From positions 310,001 through 374,000 of the forward strand of contig NZ_JAHKSI010000001.1 in the NCBI RefSeq assembly GCF_019720915.1: a stretch of DNA of 64,000 bases, read 5' to 3'. Each line of letters begins with the position of its first letter. The stretch's first letter is position 1. The DNA comes from Alkalihalobacillus sp. TS-13. Lineage in GTDB: Bacteria > Bacillota > Bacilli > Bacillales > Fictibacillaceae. Made by a program: the position numbers and the translations under genes. The notes under the pieces are model-generated. The model was given only the letters and a program-made list of their open reading frames with translations. It did no database searches and had not been told where the DNA came from. This document shows, one piece after another, positions 18,357-28,238 of this stretch.

Positions 18357-18920
18357 ATGAAATTATTGAATGAAATCCTGAACTATAATTCATCGTTCAT
18401 TGAAGAAAAAGCGTACGAACCTTACAAGACGTCAAATCTTCCAGATAAGCGCATGGTCGTCGTTTCATGTATGGACACGAGACTCGTTGAATTGCTCCCG
18501 CGGTCTATGAACCTGCGTAATGGTGATTTCAAGTTGATCAAAAATGCAGGAGCGATCATTTCCCATCCGTTCGGAAGTGTGATGAGAAGTTTACTCGTTG
18601 CGGTCTATGAGTTGAATGCCGATGAAGTGTTTGTGATCGGTCACCATCAATGCGGCATGAGCAGCATTGAACCGGAAAAAATGATCGGCCACTTTAAAGA
18701 GAGAGGAATCTCTGAAGACACGATCAATACGTTGAAGCATTCAGGACTTGACCTTGAAAAATGGCTGAGCGGCTTCGATAGTGTCGAAGAAAGCGTTCAA
18801 AACAGCGTCGATATGGTACGCAACCACCCATTACTTCCAGGTGACATTCCCGTGCATGGTCTGGTCATTGCACCAGATACCGGGAAGCTCGACTTAGTCG
18901 TTGATGGATATGAGAGATGA
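18357..18920 (+). CDS. beta-class carbonic anhydrase
   Basis: Protein of 187 residues; zinc ligands C38 (in SCMDTR, with the D40/R42 dyad), H96 and C99 (in GHHQCGM) are all present. It interconverts CO2 and bicarbonate in the cytoplasm and resembles B. subtilis YtiB. The ATG at 18357 behind GAAAGGGA is the sensible start. Monocistronic, with a strong terminator. Confidence 0.93.
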   Translation: MKLLNEILNYNSSFIEEKAYEPYKTSNLPDKRMVVVSCMDTRLVELLPRSMNLRNGDFKLIKNAGAIISHPFGSVMRSLLVAVYELNADEVFVIGHHQCGMSSIEPEKMIGHFKERGISEDTINTLKHSGLDLEKWLSGFDSVEESVQNSVDMVRNHPLLPGDIPVHGLVIAPDTGKLDLVVDGYER

Positions 18921-18928
18921 ATTAATGT

Positions 18929-18966
18929 AAGGCTGACCACTGATCCTGATGTGGCTCAGCCTTTTT
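18929..18966 (+). terminator. intrinsic terminator
   Basis: AAGGCTGA-CCAC...GTGG-TCAGCCTT stem with a following T-run. Confidence 0.85.
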
Positions 18967-19129
18967 CAATTTGTTGGTCATAGGAACTCGAAAAGCCTAA
19001 CACTGATTGCATTTGCAAAAAAACCGTTTGGTCGTAAAATCGATATTTTTGGTCCGTAAAGTCTTGCATTTCGGCTGTAAAAAGTTTTGGATTTGCATTA
19101 TCTCTAAAACTCAAAAATTCCTTTAAATT

Positions 19130-19933
19130 TCACTTCAAACACGGTTCATCTTCGACCAGCGAGCGAACAAAATGGACAGAATCCCATTCTTTCTTGGAGA
19201 TGTGTGTGATTGGGGATTCTTTACGATACAACTGCTGGTTGATTTCTTCAATGGAAGAACCATTTTGATGCAGGTGTTTGATTTTTTCATTCGTTTCAAT
19301 CAGATAATCCAATTTCATTTGAAGCATTTCTTTTCCGTTCGGAACATACCCGGCGTGTGCACAAAACATTTCTTTAACATCGTAGGAAAGCACCGTTCGG
19401 ATCGAATCCATCAAGGTTGGCACAGATTCTTGCCACATGCAGACTTTCGGTTTAGGTGTCACGAATAGATCTCCTGAAAAAAGGATTCCCGTTTCATGAT
19501 TGAAAAAAGCGAGATGATCCCGTGAATGACCTGGAGTATGGATCGCTTCCCAGGTGCTGTTATCTGACTGAACGCTCGTTCGAATTGGTCTGGCATGAAA
19601 CGCTTTGCGTGGTCCCCAGAAGTCATGCCGATAATCTGGATAGACCCCATCTCTTTTACAAAGTTCGATTGACATCGGATGAATGAACAATTCAGTACCT
19701 AACTCCGTTTCAATCCAGTTCGCATTGCCCGTGTGATCCTCATGGAAATGGGTAAGTGCGACCTTGTTGATTTTTTTCGATTGCAAAAAAGGTATAATTT
19801 CTTCCTGACAGCTGCTCGGTCCGGTATCGACCAATAATCCATCTACATAAAAAAGATAATAATTCAAGTACATTTGTCCGGCGGTAGCTTTCAGGTGCAG
19901 GGTTTCTACATCTCCGTGCTTTGATTGTTTCAT
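19130..19933 (-). CDS. MBL-fold metallo-hydrolase
   Basis: Protein of 267 residues with the metallo-beta-lactamase motif H62-F-H64-E-D66-H67, a second site in TPGHSRDHLAF, and DLFVTPKP. Likely a thiolesterase/glyoxalase II-like hydrolase; the substrate is unknown. No partner gene. The ATG at 19933 is preceded by GGGAGA. Confidence 0.88.
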   Translation of the reverse strand: MKQSKHGDVETLHLKATAGQMYLNYYLFYVDGLLVDTGPSSCQEEIIPFLQSKKINKVALTHFHEDHTGNANWIETELGTELFIHPMSIELCKRDGVYPDYRHDFWGPRKAFHARPIRTSVQSDNSTWEAIHTPGHSRDHLAFFNHETGILFSGDLFVTPKPKVCMWQESVPTLMDSIRTVLSYDVKEMFCAHAGYVPNGKEMLQMKLDYLIETNEKIKHLHQNGSSIEEINQQLYRKESPITHISKKEWDSVHFVRSLVEDEPCLK

Positions 19934-20005
19934 GTATGATCGTCTCCCTATTGTTGAATTATATATTACACTTCAATAGCGAATAGAAAAATCCTCTTAA
20001 TGGAT

Positions 20006-20193
20006 TTAACGGACACAGGAGACCTTATTTAAGTGGAAACGTCATGTTTATTAAAATTACCGGACACCAGGGACGTTATATACCGAAATCACGAGGAAAT
20101 CATTGGGGATTTGTACAAATAAGGTCAGTGGTGTCCGTTAAATGTTGGGAAACCTGCTATTTGTCACAAATAAGCGCTCTGGTGTCCGCTACG
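20006..20193. repeat. dispersed ~187-nt four-arm repeat, family B, copy 2
   Basis: TTAACGGACACAGGAGACCT at one end and CTCTGGTGTCCGCTAC at the other, with a forward arm at about 20069 and a reverse arm ending near 20143. Same length and arm order as the copies at 11092 and 55893. Confidence 0.85.
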
Positions 20194-20402
20194 ATTCTAT
20201 ACGGGACTAATTTTTCATCAACAGCGTCAAAATTGCAAAAAACAAAAGGAAATCGCACCTGTGTTTAGCAAATAGGAGATATATTGTAATTTTAGAGAAA
20301 AATAGCCTTTAAACAATCTTTATGGTATTATTTGATACTTTACATCCTCTAACTGACAGGAGTAATATTAGGGGCATCTTAATTTAAAGTTCTTAATTCG
20401 TT

Positions 20403-20602
20403 AATCGCTGAATTCTAAATGAAGCGGGGGAACCAATCTTCATGTGGCGGGAACGTCACTTGGGGTGAATCCTTTGTTAGAAAGGTAGGGCGACTCTTTA
20501 CGCCCGAACCCGACAGCTAACCTCGTAAGCGTTTGAAGAGAGGATGGTGAACTTGTGATCATAATACGATGACCACAGGTATTTTGCCTCTGTGGTTTTT
20601 TC
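20403..20602 (+). promoter_or_regulatory. c-di-AMP (ydaO-type) riboswitch with terminator
   Basis: Contains the conserved blocks of the ydaO/yuaA leader in order: GGGGGAACCAAT (20426), GGGGTGAATCC (20462), AGGGCGACTCTT, CCCGAACCCGACAGCTAA and CCTCGTAAGCG (20521). An intrinsic terminator (ACCACAG/CTGTGGT plus T-run, 20571-20602) follows. The known class is a genetic OFF switch: high c-di-AMP stops transcription. It lies directly before ktrA-ktrB, the expected type of target. Confidence 0.92.
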
Positions 20603-20676
20603 TATGTAAAAATTTCAACATAGTCCATGGTGAAATGAAGCACTATAAGAATAACAGCTAAGAAGGGGTAATGGTC

Positions 20677-21342
20677 ATGGCTACCAATCAGAAACAAATC
20701 GGTTTGATCGGTCTAGGAAACTTCGGAGGAAGCTTATGTAAAGAATTTGCGGAATTAAATGCTGAAGTTCTAGCGATCGACCGGAATGCAGATAAAGTTG
20801 ATGCTTATTCATCATTAGCAACACATACAGTGGTAGCTGACTCGACAGACGAAGGAGTCTTGAAATCACTAGGTGTCCGGAATTTCGATCTCGTCATCGT
20901 TTCGCTCGGAGATGACATCCAATCGAGCATATTGACAACTTTGGTTTTAAAAGAAATCGGTGTAAAAACGGTTTGGGCAAAAGCACAATCAAAATATCAT
21001 CGCATGGTATTGGAGAAAATCGGGGCAGACCGGATCATCCATCCTGAGCGGGATATCGCAAAACGACTCGCACATCATGTCGTCTCAGAAAAAATCATCG
21101 ACTATATCGAATTGTCACCAGATCATAGTATTGTCGAAATAAGCGCTACGAAAAAAGTGAATGGAAAATCTCTAGCAGATCTAAGTATCCGCTCGAAATA
21201 TGGATGCACGATCGTCGGGATCAAAAAAGGAGTTGAAGTCATCATCTCTCCTGATGCGGAAGTACGGCTAGAGGAAGGAGATACGCTTATCGTCATAGGT
21301 AAGAACACAAACTTGAACCGATTTGAGGAGAAAGGATTGTAA
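20677..21342 (+). CDS. ktrA: potassium uptake regulatory subunit KtrA-type
   Basis: Cytoplasmic RCK protein of 221 residues: N-terminal Rossmann NAD/ATP-binding fold (GLIGLGNFGGSL) and C-terminal RCK_C domain, which in this family binds c-di-AMP. It gates the membrane subunit KtrB encoded next. AAGGGG is placed for the ATG at 20677 rather than 20671. Preceded by a c-di-AMP riboswitch, so the nucleotide would control both synthesis and activity. Could equally be named KtrC-like. Confidence 0.9.
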   Translation: MATNQKQIGLIGLGNFGGSLCKEFAELNAEVLAIDRNADKVDAYSSLATHTVVADSTDEGVLKSLGVRNFDLVIVSLGDDIQSSILTTLVLKEIGVKTVWAKAQSKYHRMVLEKIGADRIIHPERDIAKRLAHHVVSEKIIDYIELSPDHSIVEISATKKVNGKSLADLSIRSKYGCTIVGIKKGVEVIISPDAEVRLEEGDTLIVIGKNTNLNRFEEKGL

Positions 21343-21345
21343 ATT

Positions 21346-22674
21346 ATGGGGGGATTCATGACGAAGATCAAACTGACTCCACCGCAGTTTTTGGTCTTTG
21401 TATTCTTGTCATTCATCCTATTTGGAACATTCCTGTTGAAATTGCCATTCGCAAGTAATGAGCCGATCAGTTGGACAGATGCCCTTTTTACATCGACATC
21501 TGCGATGACCGTAACCGGTCTGATTACGGTAGATACGGGAACTGCTTATTCTGTTTTCGGTGAAATTATCATCATGCTTCTGATTCAGGTTGGCGGGCTT
21601 GGAATCATGTCCTTTGCGATCTTGATTTTCATGATGATCGGGAAAAAAATCGGTATGAGGCAACGGATGTATGTGCAACAAGCACTGAACCAGACAACGG
21701 TGGGCGGGGTCATTCTGCTCGTCAAAAGGCTTTTCATCTTTTCAATCATCATCGAATCGATCGCTGTTGTCTTTTTGACTCTAAGATGGGCACCAGAAAT
21801 GGGATGGGGTCAAGGTTTGTATGCAAGTATCTTTCATGCCATCTCTGCTTTTAATAATGCAGGTTTTTCAATCTGGTCTGATAGTTTGATGGGGTATGTC
21901 GGAGATCCAGTCGTCAATATCATCATCACCTTTTTATTCATTACAGGTGGGATCGGTTTTACTGTGTTGTCGGATCTTTGGGCAAAGCGTGAATTCCGCC
22001 ATTTGAGTCTTCATTCAAAACTAATGCTTATCGGTTCACTCATTATTAATCTGATTGCTTTTTTGACCATTTTCATTTTCGAGTTCAATAATCCAGCTAC
22101 TCTTGGACCGTTGGCAACTGGTGACAAAATTTTCGCAGCGTACTTTCAGGCTGTCACACCCCGCACAGCTGGATTCAACACGTTGGATATTGGCAATATG
22201 GAAGATCCATCGATCATCTTGATGTTGCTTCTCATGTTCGTAGGTGGTGGAAGTGCTTCAACAGCCGGGGGAATCAAGCTTACGACCTTCCTGATCATCT
22301 GTTTTGCGGTTTTCACGTTTTTGAAAGGGAAGTATGAGATCGTCATCATGCGGAAAACGATCGATCCTCATCTTCTAGTAAAAGCGTTAGCAATTTCAAC
22401 GATTGGTCTTGCATTTATTTTTACAGCAATCCTTCTGTTAAGTATCACGGAAAGGGAAGCACCGATTCTGACTGTCATCTTTGAAGTCTTTTCAGCATTC
22501 GGCACTGTCGGCTTATCAATGGGATTGACCTCTAAGCTTACAGTCATCGGTAAACTTGTGATTATTCTCATGATGTTCATTGGAAAGATCGGCCCGTTGA
22601 CGTTAGCATTCTCATTAGCACGACAAAGTGTTGAGAATATACGATATCCGAAAGAAGATATTCTCGCAGGATGA
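21346..22674 (+). CDS. ktrB: potassium transporter membrane subunit KtrB-type
   Basis: Trk/Ktr/HKT-family channel-like subunit of about 440 residues with four M1-P-M2 repeats; the first filter region is TSTSAMTVTGL and another is FSAFGTVGLSMGL. It imports K+, probably with Na+, when gated by KtrA. A start at 21358 with GGGGGG four bases before it competes with ATG 21346; the gap to ktrA is 3-15 bases either way. Followed by a terminator. Confidence 0.92.
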   Translation: MGGFMTKIKLTPPQFLVFVFLSFILFGTFLLKLPFASNEPISWTDALFTSTSAMTVTGLITVDTGTAYSVFGEIIIMLLIQVGGLGIMSFAILIFMMIGKKIGMRQRMYVQQALNQTTVGGVILLVKRLFIFSIIIESIAVVFLTLRWAPEMGWGQGLYASIFHAISAFNNAGFSIWSDSLMGYVGDPVVNIIITFLFITGGIGFTVLSDLWAKREFRHLSLHSKLMLIGSLIINLIAFLTIFIFEFNNPATLGPLATGDKIFAAYFQAVTPRTAGFNTLDIGNMEDPSIILMLLLMFVGGGSASTAGGIKLTTFLIICFAVFTFLKGKYEIVIMRKTIDPHLLVKALAISTIGLAFIFTAILLLSITEREAPILTVIFEVFSAFGTVGLSMGLTSKLTVIGKLVIILMMFIGKIGPLTLAFSLARQSVENIRYPKEDILAG

Positions 22675-22742
22675 CTCCAGTGATAGCGGGACTTTTGGAT
22701 TAGTTAACTTTCCATCTAATCAAATATCCTTTAAGGAACGAA

Positions 22743-22774
22743 TGACACTGTTCAAATAGGCAGTGTCTTTTTTA
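22743..22774 (+). terminator. terminator of ktrAB
   Basis: GACACTG/CAGTGTC stem followed by a run of six T. Confidence 0.85.
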
Positions 22775-22845
22775 TGTGAAATACACTCAGCATTTAACGG
22801 GGACTTTTGGATCAAAGAAAATAAATGAAATGACGAGTGATTAAC

Positions 22846-22926
22846 TGAGAATAGTTCTCAAGCATCATTGACGATGATAATCATTTTCAATTAGTGTAGT
22901 TGTATCGCAAATGAAAATCATTATCA
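22846..22926 (+). promoter_or_regulatory. siderophore operon promoter region with three Fur boxes
   Basis: Three 7-1-7 Fur-type inverted repeats lie in 81 bases: TGAGAAT-A-GTTCTCA (22846-22860), TGATAAT-C-ATTTTCA (22875-22889) and TGAAAAT-C-ATTATCA (22912-22926). A -35-like TTGACG (22868) with a weak -10 around 22892 would have the second box in its spacer. Iron-loaded Fur should shut the operon tightly. Confidence 0.88.
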
Positions 22927-22955
22927 ATAAGACTTGAAAAGAAAGGAAGATTCAT

Positions 22956-24308
22956 ATGACAGTAATGGAGAAAATATCAAATAGATCTATATTAGCACAA
23001 CAGGAGCGCCGTGAGTCGAATGCGCGGTCTTATCCTCGCAGGATTCCGATTGCGATTGAAGAGGCGGAAGGTATTTTTGTTACGGATGTCGAGGGAAAAC
23101 GATATTACGATTGTCTCGCTGGTGCAGGAACGCTTGCACTCGGGCATAACCATCCGGTTGTCATTGAAGCGATGGAGCAGGTGATCCGGGATAAGCGACC
23201 GTTACATACACTGGATCTCACAACACCTGTTAAAGAGGAATTCGTCAATGAAATCTTTTCCTCACTTCCTGAGCCATTGAAAGATCGTGCAAAAATTCAA
23301 TTCTGTGGTCCAACTGGTGGAGACGGGATCGAAGCTGCCTTGAAACTCGTAAAAACAGCGACCGGCAGAAGCTCGATTTTATCCTTCCAGGGTGGGTATC
23401 ATGGGTCGACGCATGGGACGATGGCGATCAGTGGAAATCTTGGTCCGAAAGAACGTGTCCAAGGCTTGATGCCAGATGTGCACTTTCTCCCTTACCCTTA
23501 TACGTACCGTTGCCCTTTCGGAGTCAAAGGGGAAGAGGGACATGAAATCAGCAGCCAATACATCGAAAATCTTCTCGATGATCCCGAAAGCGGAATTTTA
23601 CCACCAGCAGCGATGATTTTAGAAGTTGTCCAAGGGGAAGGCGGATCGGTCCCAGCCCCAATTGGGTGGCTTCAGGAAATGCGCAGGATCACAAAAGAAC
23701 GTGGCATTCCATTGATCATTGATGAAATTCAAACCGGTATCGGCCGTACAGGTAAATTCTTTGCTTTCGAACATGCCGGTATCGTGCCGGATGTTGTAGT
23801 CCTTTCTAAAGCGATCGGGGGCAGCCTTCCGTTGTCCGTCGTCATCTATGATGAGAGTCTGGATCAATGGGGACCAGGTGCGCATATCGGGACGTTCAGA
23901 GGGAATCAGATGGCGATGGCAGCAGGAACGGCAACGCTCCAATATATCAAAGAAAACAATCTCTCTGAGCATGCTGATCGTGTGGGGGACAAGCTTCAAG
24001 CCGAGCTTAAAGACTTGCAGATAGAATTCAAGGAAATTGGAGATGTCCGGGGACGCGGGCTGATGCTTGGTGTTGAAATGGTCGACCCTGAAAAAACTCA
24101 GGCACCGAATGGAAGTTATCCAGGAGCTCCGGAGCTAGCAAGTAAAATCCAGCGTGAGTGCTTCGAACGGGGATTGATCCTTGAGGTCGGGGGTCGTCAT
24201 GGCGCTGTTGTCCGCATCCTTCCTCCGCTGATCATCACGGAACAACAGATTGATGAAGTGGCGGCGATATTTAAGGATGCCGTAACGGCAGTATTGGGAC
24301 AACGGTGA
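22956..24308 (+). CDS. dat: diaminobutyrate-2-oxoglutarate aminotransferase (siderophore biosynthesis)
   Basis: Class III PLP aminotransferase of 450 residues. PLP-binding features include GGDGIEAALK, the IDEIQTGIGRTG aspartate region and the Schiff-base lysine in VVLSKAIGGSLP. It converts aspartate semialdehyde to L-2,4-diaminobutyrate, the first step toward 1,3-diaminopropane. It is the first gene behind three Fur boxes and is followed at six bases by the decarboxylase, the same pair as rhbAB and the dat-ddc genes of other bacteria. Confidence 0.92.
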   Translation: MTVMEKISNRSILAQQERRESNARSYPRRIPIAIEEAEGIFVTDVEGKRYYDCLAGAGTLALGHNHPVVIEAMEQVIRDKRPLHTLDLTTPVKEEFVNEIFSSLPEPLKDRAKIQFCGPTGGDGIEAALKLVKTATGRSSILSFQGGYHGSTHGTMAISGNLGPKERVQGLMPDVHFLPYPYTYRCPFGVKGEEGHEISSQYIENLLDDPESGILPPAAMILEVVQGEGGSVPAPIGWLQEMRRITKERGIPLIIDEIQTGIGRTGKFFAFEHAGIVPDVVVLSKAIGGSLPLSVVIYDESLDQWGPGAHIGTFRGNQMAMAAGTATLQYIKENNLSEHADRVGDKLQAELKDLQIEFKEIGDVRGRGLMLGVEMVDPEKTQAPNGSYPGAPELASKIQRECFERGLILEVGGRHGAVVRILPPLIITEQQIDEVAAIFKDAVTAVLGQR

Positions 24309-24314
24309 TGCCGG

Positions 24315-25871
24315 ATGATTACAAAAGTGATCAAACCTACTGCATTGCGGATGGAAGAAACGGTTGAGCAAAGCACTGACGATTTCAACTCCTTCTTTTT
24401 CCATGGTGGAGAAGAAGGGGTAGCAGCCTATCAACATGCAAGTCAGCTGGTGACAGAGAAACTGACTGAAGTGTTTTCGGATCTATCGAAACCTTACATT
24501 GGAAAAACACCCGACAAAATCAAAGAGGAAGTCAGAAGACTCCAGCTTGCAACAGAAAATGGCGAAACCTTGTATGAACTCCTCGAAGAGATCCAGGAAC
24601 CACTTCTAAAAAGCAATATCAACATCAGCAATCCGAAAAGCATTGCACATTTACACTGTCCACCACTGCTTCCGTCTATTGCGGCTGAAATGATCATCAC
24701 CGCCTTCAACCAATCAATGGACTCCTGGGATCAAAGTACAGCAGCCACTTATCTGGAGGATGAGCTGATCGGCTGGATTCTGCCGAAGTTTGGTTATGGC
24801 AAACAGGCTGATGGGACGTTTACGAGCGGAGGTACACAATCGAATTACATGGGATTGCTGCTTGCGCGGGACCATTATTGTTGGGAACGCTGGAACCATA
24901 ATGTCCAAAAAGATGGGTTGCCCTCACAAACCAATAAGCTGCGGATCCTTTGTTCTGAGCATGCTCATTTTACCGTGAAAAAATCAGCATCCCAGCTAGG
25001 TTTAGGGGAAAATGCAGTGGTTGTCGTCAACACGGATGAGCACCAACAGATGTGTATGCATGACTTGGAAGAGAAGTTGAGACAGCTTGAAGTGGACGGA
25101 TTATTGCCTTTCGCAATCGTGGCTACCTGTGGAACAACTGATTTCGGCAGCATTGATCCCATGGAAGAATCAGCGCAACTTGCGAAGCGATATGGCCTTT
25201 GGTTCCATGTCGATGCGGCTTACGGTGGCGCATTGATCCTGAGTCGAAGTCATTTTCACAAACTGGTTGGGATTGAAGAGGCGGACTCGGTCACAGTCGA
25301 TTTTCACAAACTTTTTTATCAGCCGATCAGCTGTGGCGCTTTCTTAGTGAAGGATAAACAGTCATTCCGATATATCCAGCATCACGCCGATTACTTGAAC
25401 CCGAGTGGAGATGAAGAAGATGGCATGCTGCACCTTGTTACGAAATCGACGCAGACGACACGACGCTTCGATGCTTTGAAGTTGATGATGTCGTTGCGGA
25501 TGGTCGGCACGAAAAAATTCGGCGAAATGATTGATCATACATTCAGGCTCGCATATTCGACCGCTGTGGAGCTTCACCATCGAGCCGGCTTCACAGTTCT
25601 GAATCGGAAGCCAGTCTTGAATGCTGTCGTATTCCGATATGAACCGATCACAGATGGGCTGATTGATCTGGACTTACTCAATAAGAACATCCAAAAAACA
25701 CTGCTTGAAAGTGGTGAAGCAATCATGGCGAAAACTACTGTGGATGGAAAGACGTATTTGAAATTCACATTGCTGAATCCTCGAACGACAATAAAGGATA
25801 TCAAAGAGATTCTGACGTTGATTGAACAATACGGAAAAATGCAAACAAGTAAATGGGGGATGAACCATTGA
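24315..25871 (+). CDS. ddc: L-2,4-diaminobutyrate decarboxylase
   Basis: Group II PLP decarboxylase of 518 residues: FHVDAAYGGAL aspartate box and PLP-lysine motif SVTVDFHKLFYQP. It yields 1,3-diaminopropane, the backbone of schizokinen and rhizobactin 1021. The ribosome site before the ATG at 24315 is weak and translation may be coupled to dat, six bases upstream. Its 3' end overlaps the next reading frame. Confidence 0.92.
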   Translation: MITKVIKPTALRMEETVEQSTDDFNSFFFHGGEEGVAAYQHASQLVTEKLTEVFSDLSKPYIGKTPDKIKEEVRRLQLATENGETLYELLEEIQEPLLKSNINISNPKSIAHLHCPPLLPSIAAEMIITAFNQSMDSWDQSTAATYLEDELIGWILPKFGYGKQADGTFTSGGTQSNYMGLLLARDHYCWERWNHNVQKDGLPSQTNKLRILCSEHAHFTVKKSASQLGLGENAVVVVNTDEHQQMCMHDLEEKLRQLEVDGLLPFAIVATCGTTDFGSIDPMEESAQLAKRYGLWFHVDAAYGGALILSRSHFHKLVGIEEADSVTVDFHKLFYQPISCGAFLVKDKQSFRYIQHHADYLNPSGDEEDGMLHLVTKSTQTTRRFDALKLMMSLRMVGTKKFGEMIDHTFRLAYSTAVELHHRAGFTVLNRKPVLNAVVFRYEPITDGLIDLDLLNKNIQKTLLESGEAIMAKTTVDGKTYLKFTLLNPRTTIKDIKEILTLIEQYGKMQTSKWGMNH

Positions 25872-27649
25872 AAAACCATAAAACCATTGCTGAACAAGCT
25901 ACCATGCAAAGTTTTCTGAACTGCTACCTGAGAGAAACAGGGAATTTTGAGGAGGTTGAAAATGAACTGGGAGATTACTTAACCGACCAGCAGGTAGACA
26001 GGACAATTAAATGTGTTCTTCAAAACCAAGCTATAGAAGTGATCATTCCCGTCCGATATTGGTCTTTGACTGGCCGACATTTGTTCACCTTTCCAATCTA
26101 TTATCGAAACGCCGGGAGTCAGGCGGTGAATCCGTTGGACTATATCACGCTCGTTTCGTTGATCACGAAGGAGCTGTTGATTGAACAGAAGCGTGAGGAC
26201 GCAGAAGATGAATTCATGTTGCGGGTGATTTTAAGCAGCCGAAACGTAACCAAATACATCGAAGCACGTTTAAGTGATGCCGAACGTTTATCTGATGCGA
26301 ACTTCTCCTATATCGAAGCGGAACAATCCTTGTTATTCGGACACTTGATGCATCCGACTTCTAAAAGCAAGCAAGGTATCTCAGAAGAGGAGGAATATCT
26401 CTATTCTCCTGAGTTGAAAGGAGAATTCCAGCTGCATTATTTCAGGGCACATCCATCGATTGTCATTCAGGATTCCAGCTTGGAAAACAGTGCTGCCACC
26501 ATCATAAGAGAAGAATTGAAGGAATCGGGGCAATCAAATCGCCTGACAGACAAGGAGGAAGATGTTTTCTTGCCAGCTCACCCATTGCAGGCAAAGCATC
26601 TGATCGAACGTGAAGATGTGCAATCATTGCTTACAAAAGGATTGCTTGCATACATCGGGCCATTGGGCAAAAAATTTACAGCAACCTCATCATTCCGCAC
26701 GGTTTACAGCAAGGAATCGAAATTTATGTTCAAATTTTCTGTACCGATCAAAATCACGAATTCACTGCGTGTCAGCCAGAAAAAAGAGCTTGACCGGGGT
26801 GTGGAAGTTTCAAGACTGCTAGATTCGAAGATCGGCCAGGATTTACGGGAACGTTTTGATAGGTTCCATATCATAGAGGATCCTGCTTACTTGAATCTTG
26901 ACTTGGACGGGGATTCTACCGGTTTCGAGGTCATCATCCGGGAAAACCCATTTTACGAGAATGATAAGGATGCAAGTCTGATTGCCGGGCTGTGCCAGGA
27001 TCATCCATATGGCGAGAAGACAAGAATCCAGGCTGTCATCGAAGACCTTGCACACCAGGAAAGAAGAAGTACAGTAAAAGTAAGTTTGGATTGGTTCGAC
27101 CGGTATCTCTCAATCTCGCTCGATCCAATTCTATGGCTCTATGAAACGTATGGGATTGCGCTCGAAGCGCATCAACAGAATTCAGTGCTCAAACTGGACG
27201 GCGGTTATCCTGGAACGTTCTATTATCGCGATAACCAGGGCTATTACTATAGCGAATCGAAGGCGGACCTGCTCGTCACCCATCTTCCGGATCTGAATCG
27301 TAAAAGCAATACAATCTGCAGTGATGAAGTAGCAGAAGAACGTCTTCGTTATTATTTCTTCATCAATCATCTGTTCGGACTAATTAACGGGTTCGGCGTA
27401 AGCGGATTGATTACAGAGGAAAAGCTATTGCAGCTTCTCAGATCCAGATTGGAAAAACACCTGAATAAAGGTACGGCTGTCGGTTTGATCGATAGTCTGA
27501 TCAATGTGCCTGTATTACCTTGTAAAGCGAATCTGTTGACTCGTTTTCACGATATGGATGAGCTTGTCGGTTCATTGGAAACACAATCGGTTTATACCAT
27601 GATCCGAAATCCAATCGGACAAGAGGTGGGACTGGTTTATGGAAAATAG
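25853..27649 (+). CDS. IucA/IucC family NIS siderophore synthetase (first)
   Basis: Protein of 598 residues with the NRPS-independent siderophore synthetase fold. Visible family motifs include HPLQAKH, FTATSSFRTVY and a KFSVPIKITNSLRV segment near the ATP site, plus EAHQQNSVLKLDGGYPG. It should join N-hydroxy-N-acetyl-diaminopropane to citrate. The start is ATG 25853 (19-base overlap with ddc) or TTG 25868, for which GGGGGAT is well spaced. With the second synthetase at 30756 it supplies both amide bonds. Confidence 0.92.
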   Translation: MGDEPLKNHKTIAEQATMQSFLNCYLRETGNFEEVENELGDYLTDQQVDRTIKCVLQNQAIEVIIPVRYWSLTGRHLFTFPIYYRNAGSQAVNPLDYITLVSLITKELLIEQKREDAEDEFMLRVILSSRNVTKYIEARLSDAERLSDANFSYIEAEQSLLFGHLMHPTSKSKQGISEEEEYLYSPELKGEFQLHYFRAHPSIVIQDSSLENSAATIIREELKESGQSNRLTDKEEDVFLPAHPLQAKHLIEREDVQSLLTKGLLAYIGPLGKKFTATSSFRTVYSKESKFMFKFSVPIKITNSLRVSQKKELDRGVEVSRLLDSKIGQDLRERFDRFHIIEDPAYLNLDLDGDSTGFEVIIRENPFYENDKDASLIAGLCQDHPYGEKTRIQAVIEDLAHQERRSTVKVSLDWFDRYLSISLDPILWLYETYGIALEAHQQNSVLKLDGGYPGTFYYRDNQGYYYSESKADLLVTHLPDLNRKSNTICSDEVAEERLRYYFFINHLFGLINGFGVSGLITEEKLLQLLRSRLEKHLNKGTAVGLIDSLINVPVLPCKANLLTRFHDMDELVGSLETQSVYTMIRNPIGQEVGLVYGK

Positions 27650-28238
27650 CTACAACCATTTCGACAAGAGAATCGAAAAGCGGATATCGTTTGAAAAAGT
27701 CGACTATGACCGAGACCTCAATCGGATTCATAAGTGGATGAATGAAGAGCACGTCATCCCGTTCTGGCAGTTGAATCATTCGATAGAAAAATTTATGGAT
27801 CATTTGCGGAAAGCATTGGATGATGACCACCAAACCCTTTACTTAGGAAAACTGGATGATGTCCCGATAAGCTATTGGGAAGCGTATTGGGTCAAAGGAG
27901 ATGTCGTAGAGAAATGCTATGAAGCGGAAACGTTCGATCAAGGCATCCATCTATTGATCGGAGAGCCTGATTACCTAGGTAGAGGGTACGCCCTTCCTTT
28001 TCTTGAAGCGATGGTCAGTTTCCAGTTCCAAGTAGCTGAAACGAAAAAGGTCATCGCTGAACCTGACATCCGCAATGAAAAAATGATTCATGTGTTTGAA
28101 CAATGCGGATTCGAACCTGTCAAACCGATCGAATTACCTGACAAAACAGGATTGTTGATGTTTTGCCATCGAGACGTTTTTGAGAGGAGGCTTAAACAGT
28201 ATGACAGAAACAGTGGAAAAACCGAAACACATTCATGA
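27639..28238 (+). CDS. AlcB/IucB/RhbD-type siderophore N-acyltransferase
   Basis: GNAT-fold protein of 199 residues with the siderophore acyltransferase pattern HVIPFWQLNHS, SYWEAYWVKGD and LGRGYALPFLEAMV (acyl-CoA loop). It probably acetylates the hydroxylated 1,3-diaminopropane. It overlaps the synthetase gene by 11 bases and the hydroxylase gene by 38 bases, implying coupled translation. Confidence 0.9.
   Translation: MENSYNHFDKRIEKRISFEKVDYDRDLNRIHKWMNEEHVIPFWQLNHSIEKFMDHLRKALDDDHQTLYLGKLDDVPISYWEAYWVKGDVVEKCYEAETFDQGIHLLIGEPDYLGRGYALPFLEAMVSFQFQVAETKKVIAEPDIRNEKMIHVFEQCGFEPVKPIELPDKTGLLMFCHRDVFERRLKQYDRNSGKTETHS

Noticed and set aside
22679..22812. GGGACTTTTGGAT repeated at about 22688 and 22800
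   Set aside because: Two short copies only; too little to define an element, and no link to the Fur sites.
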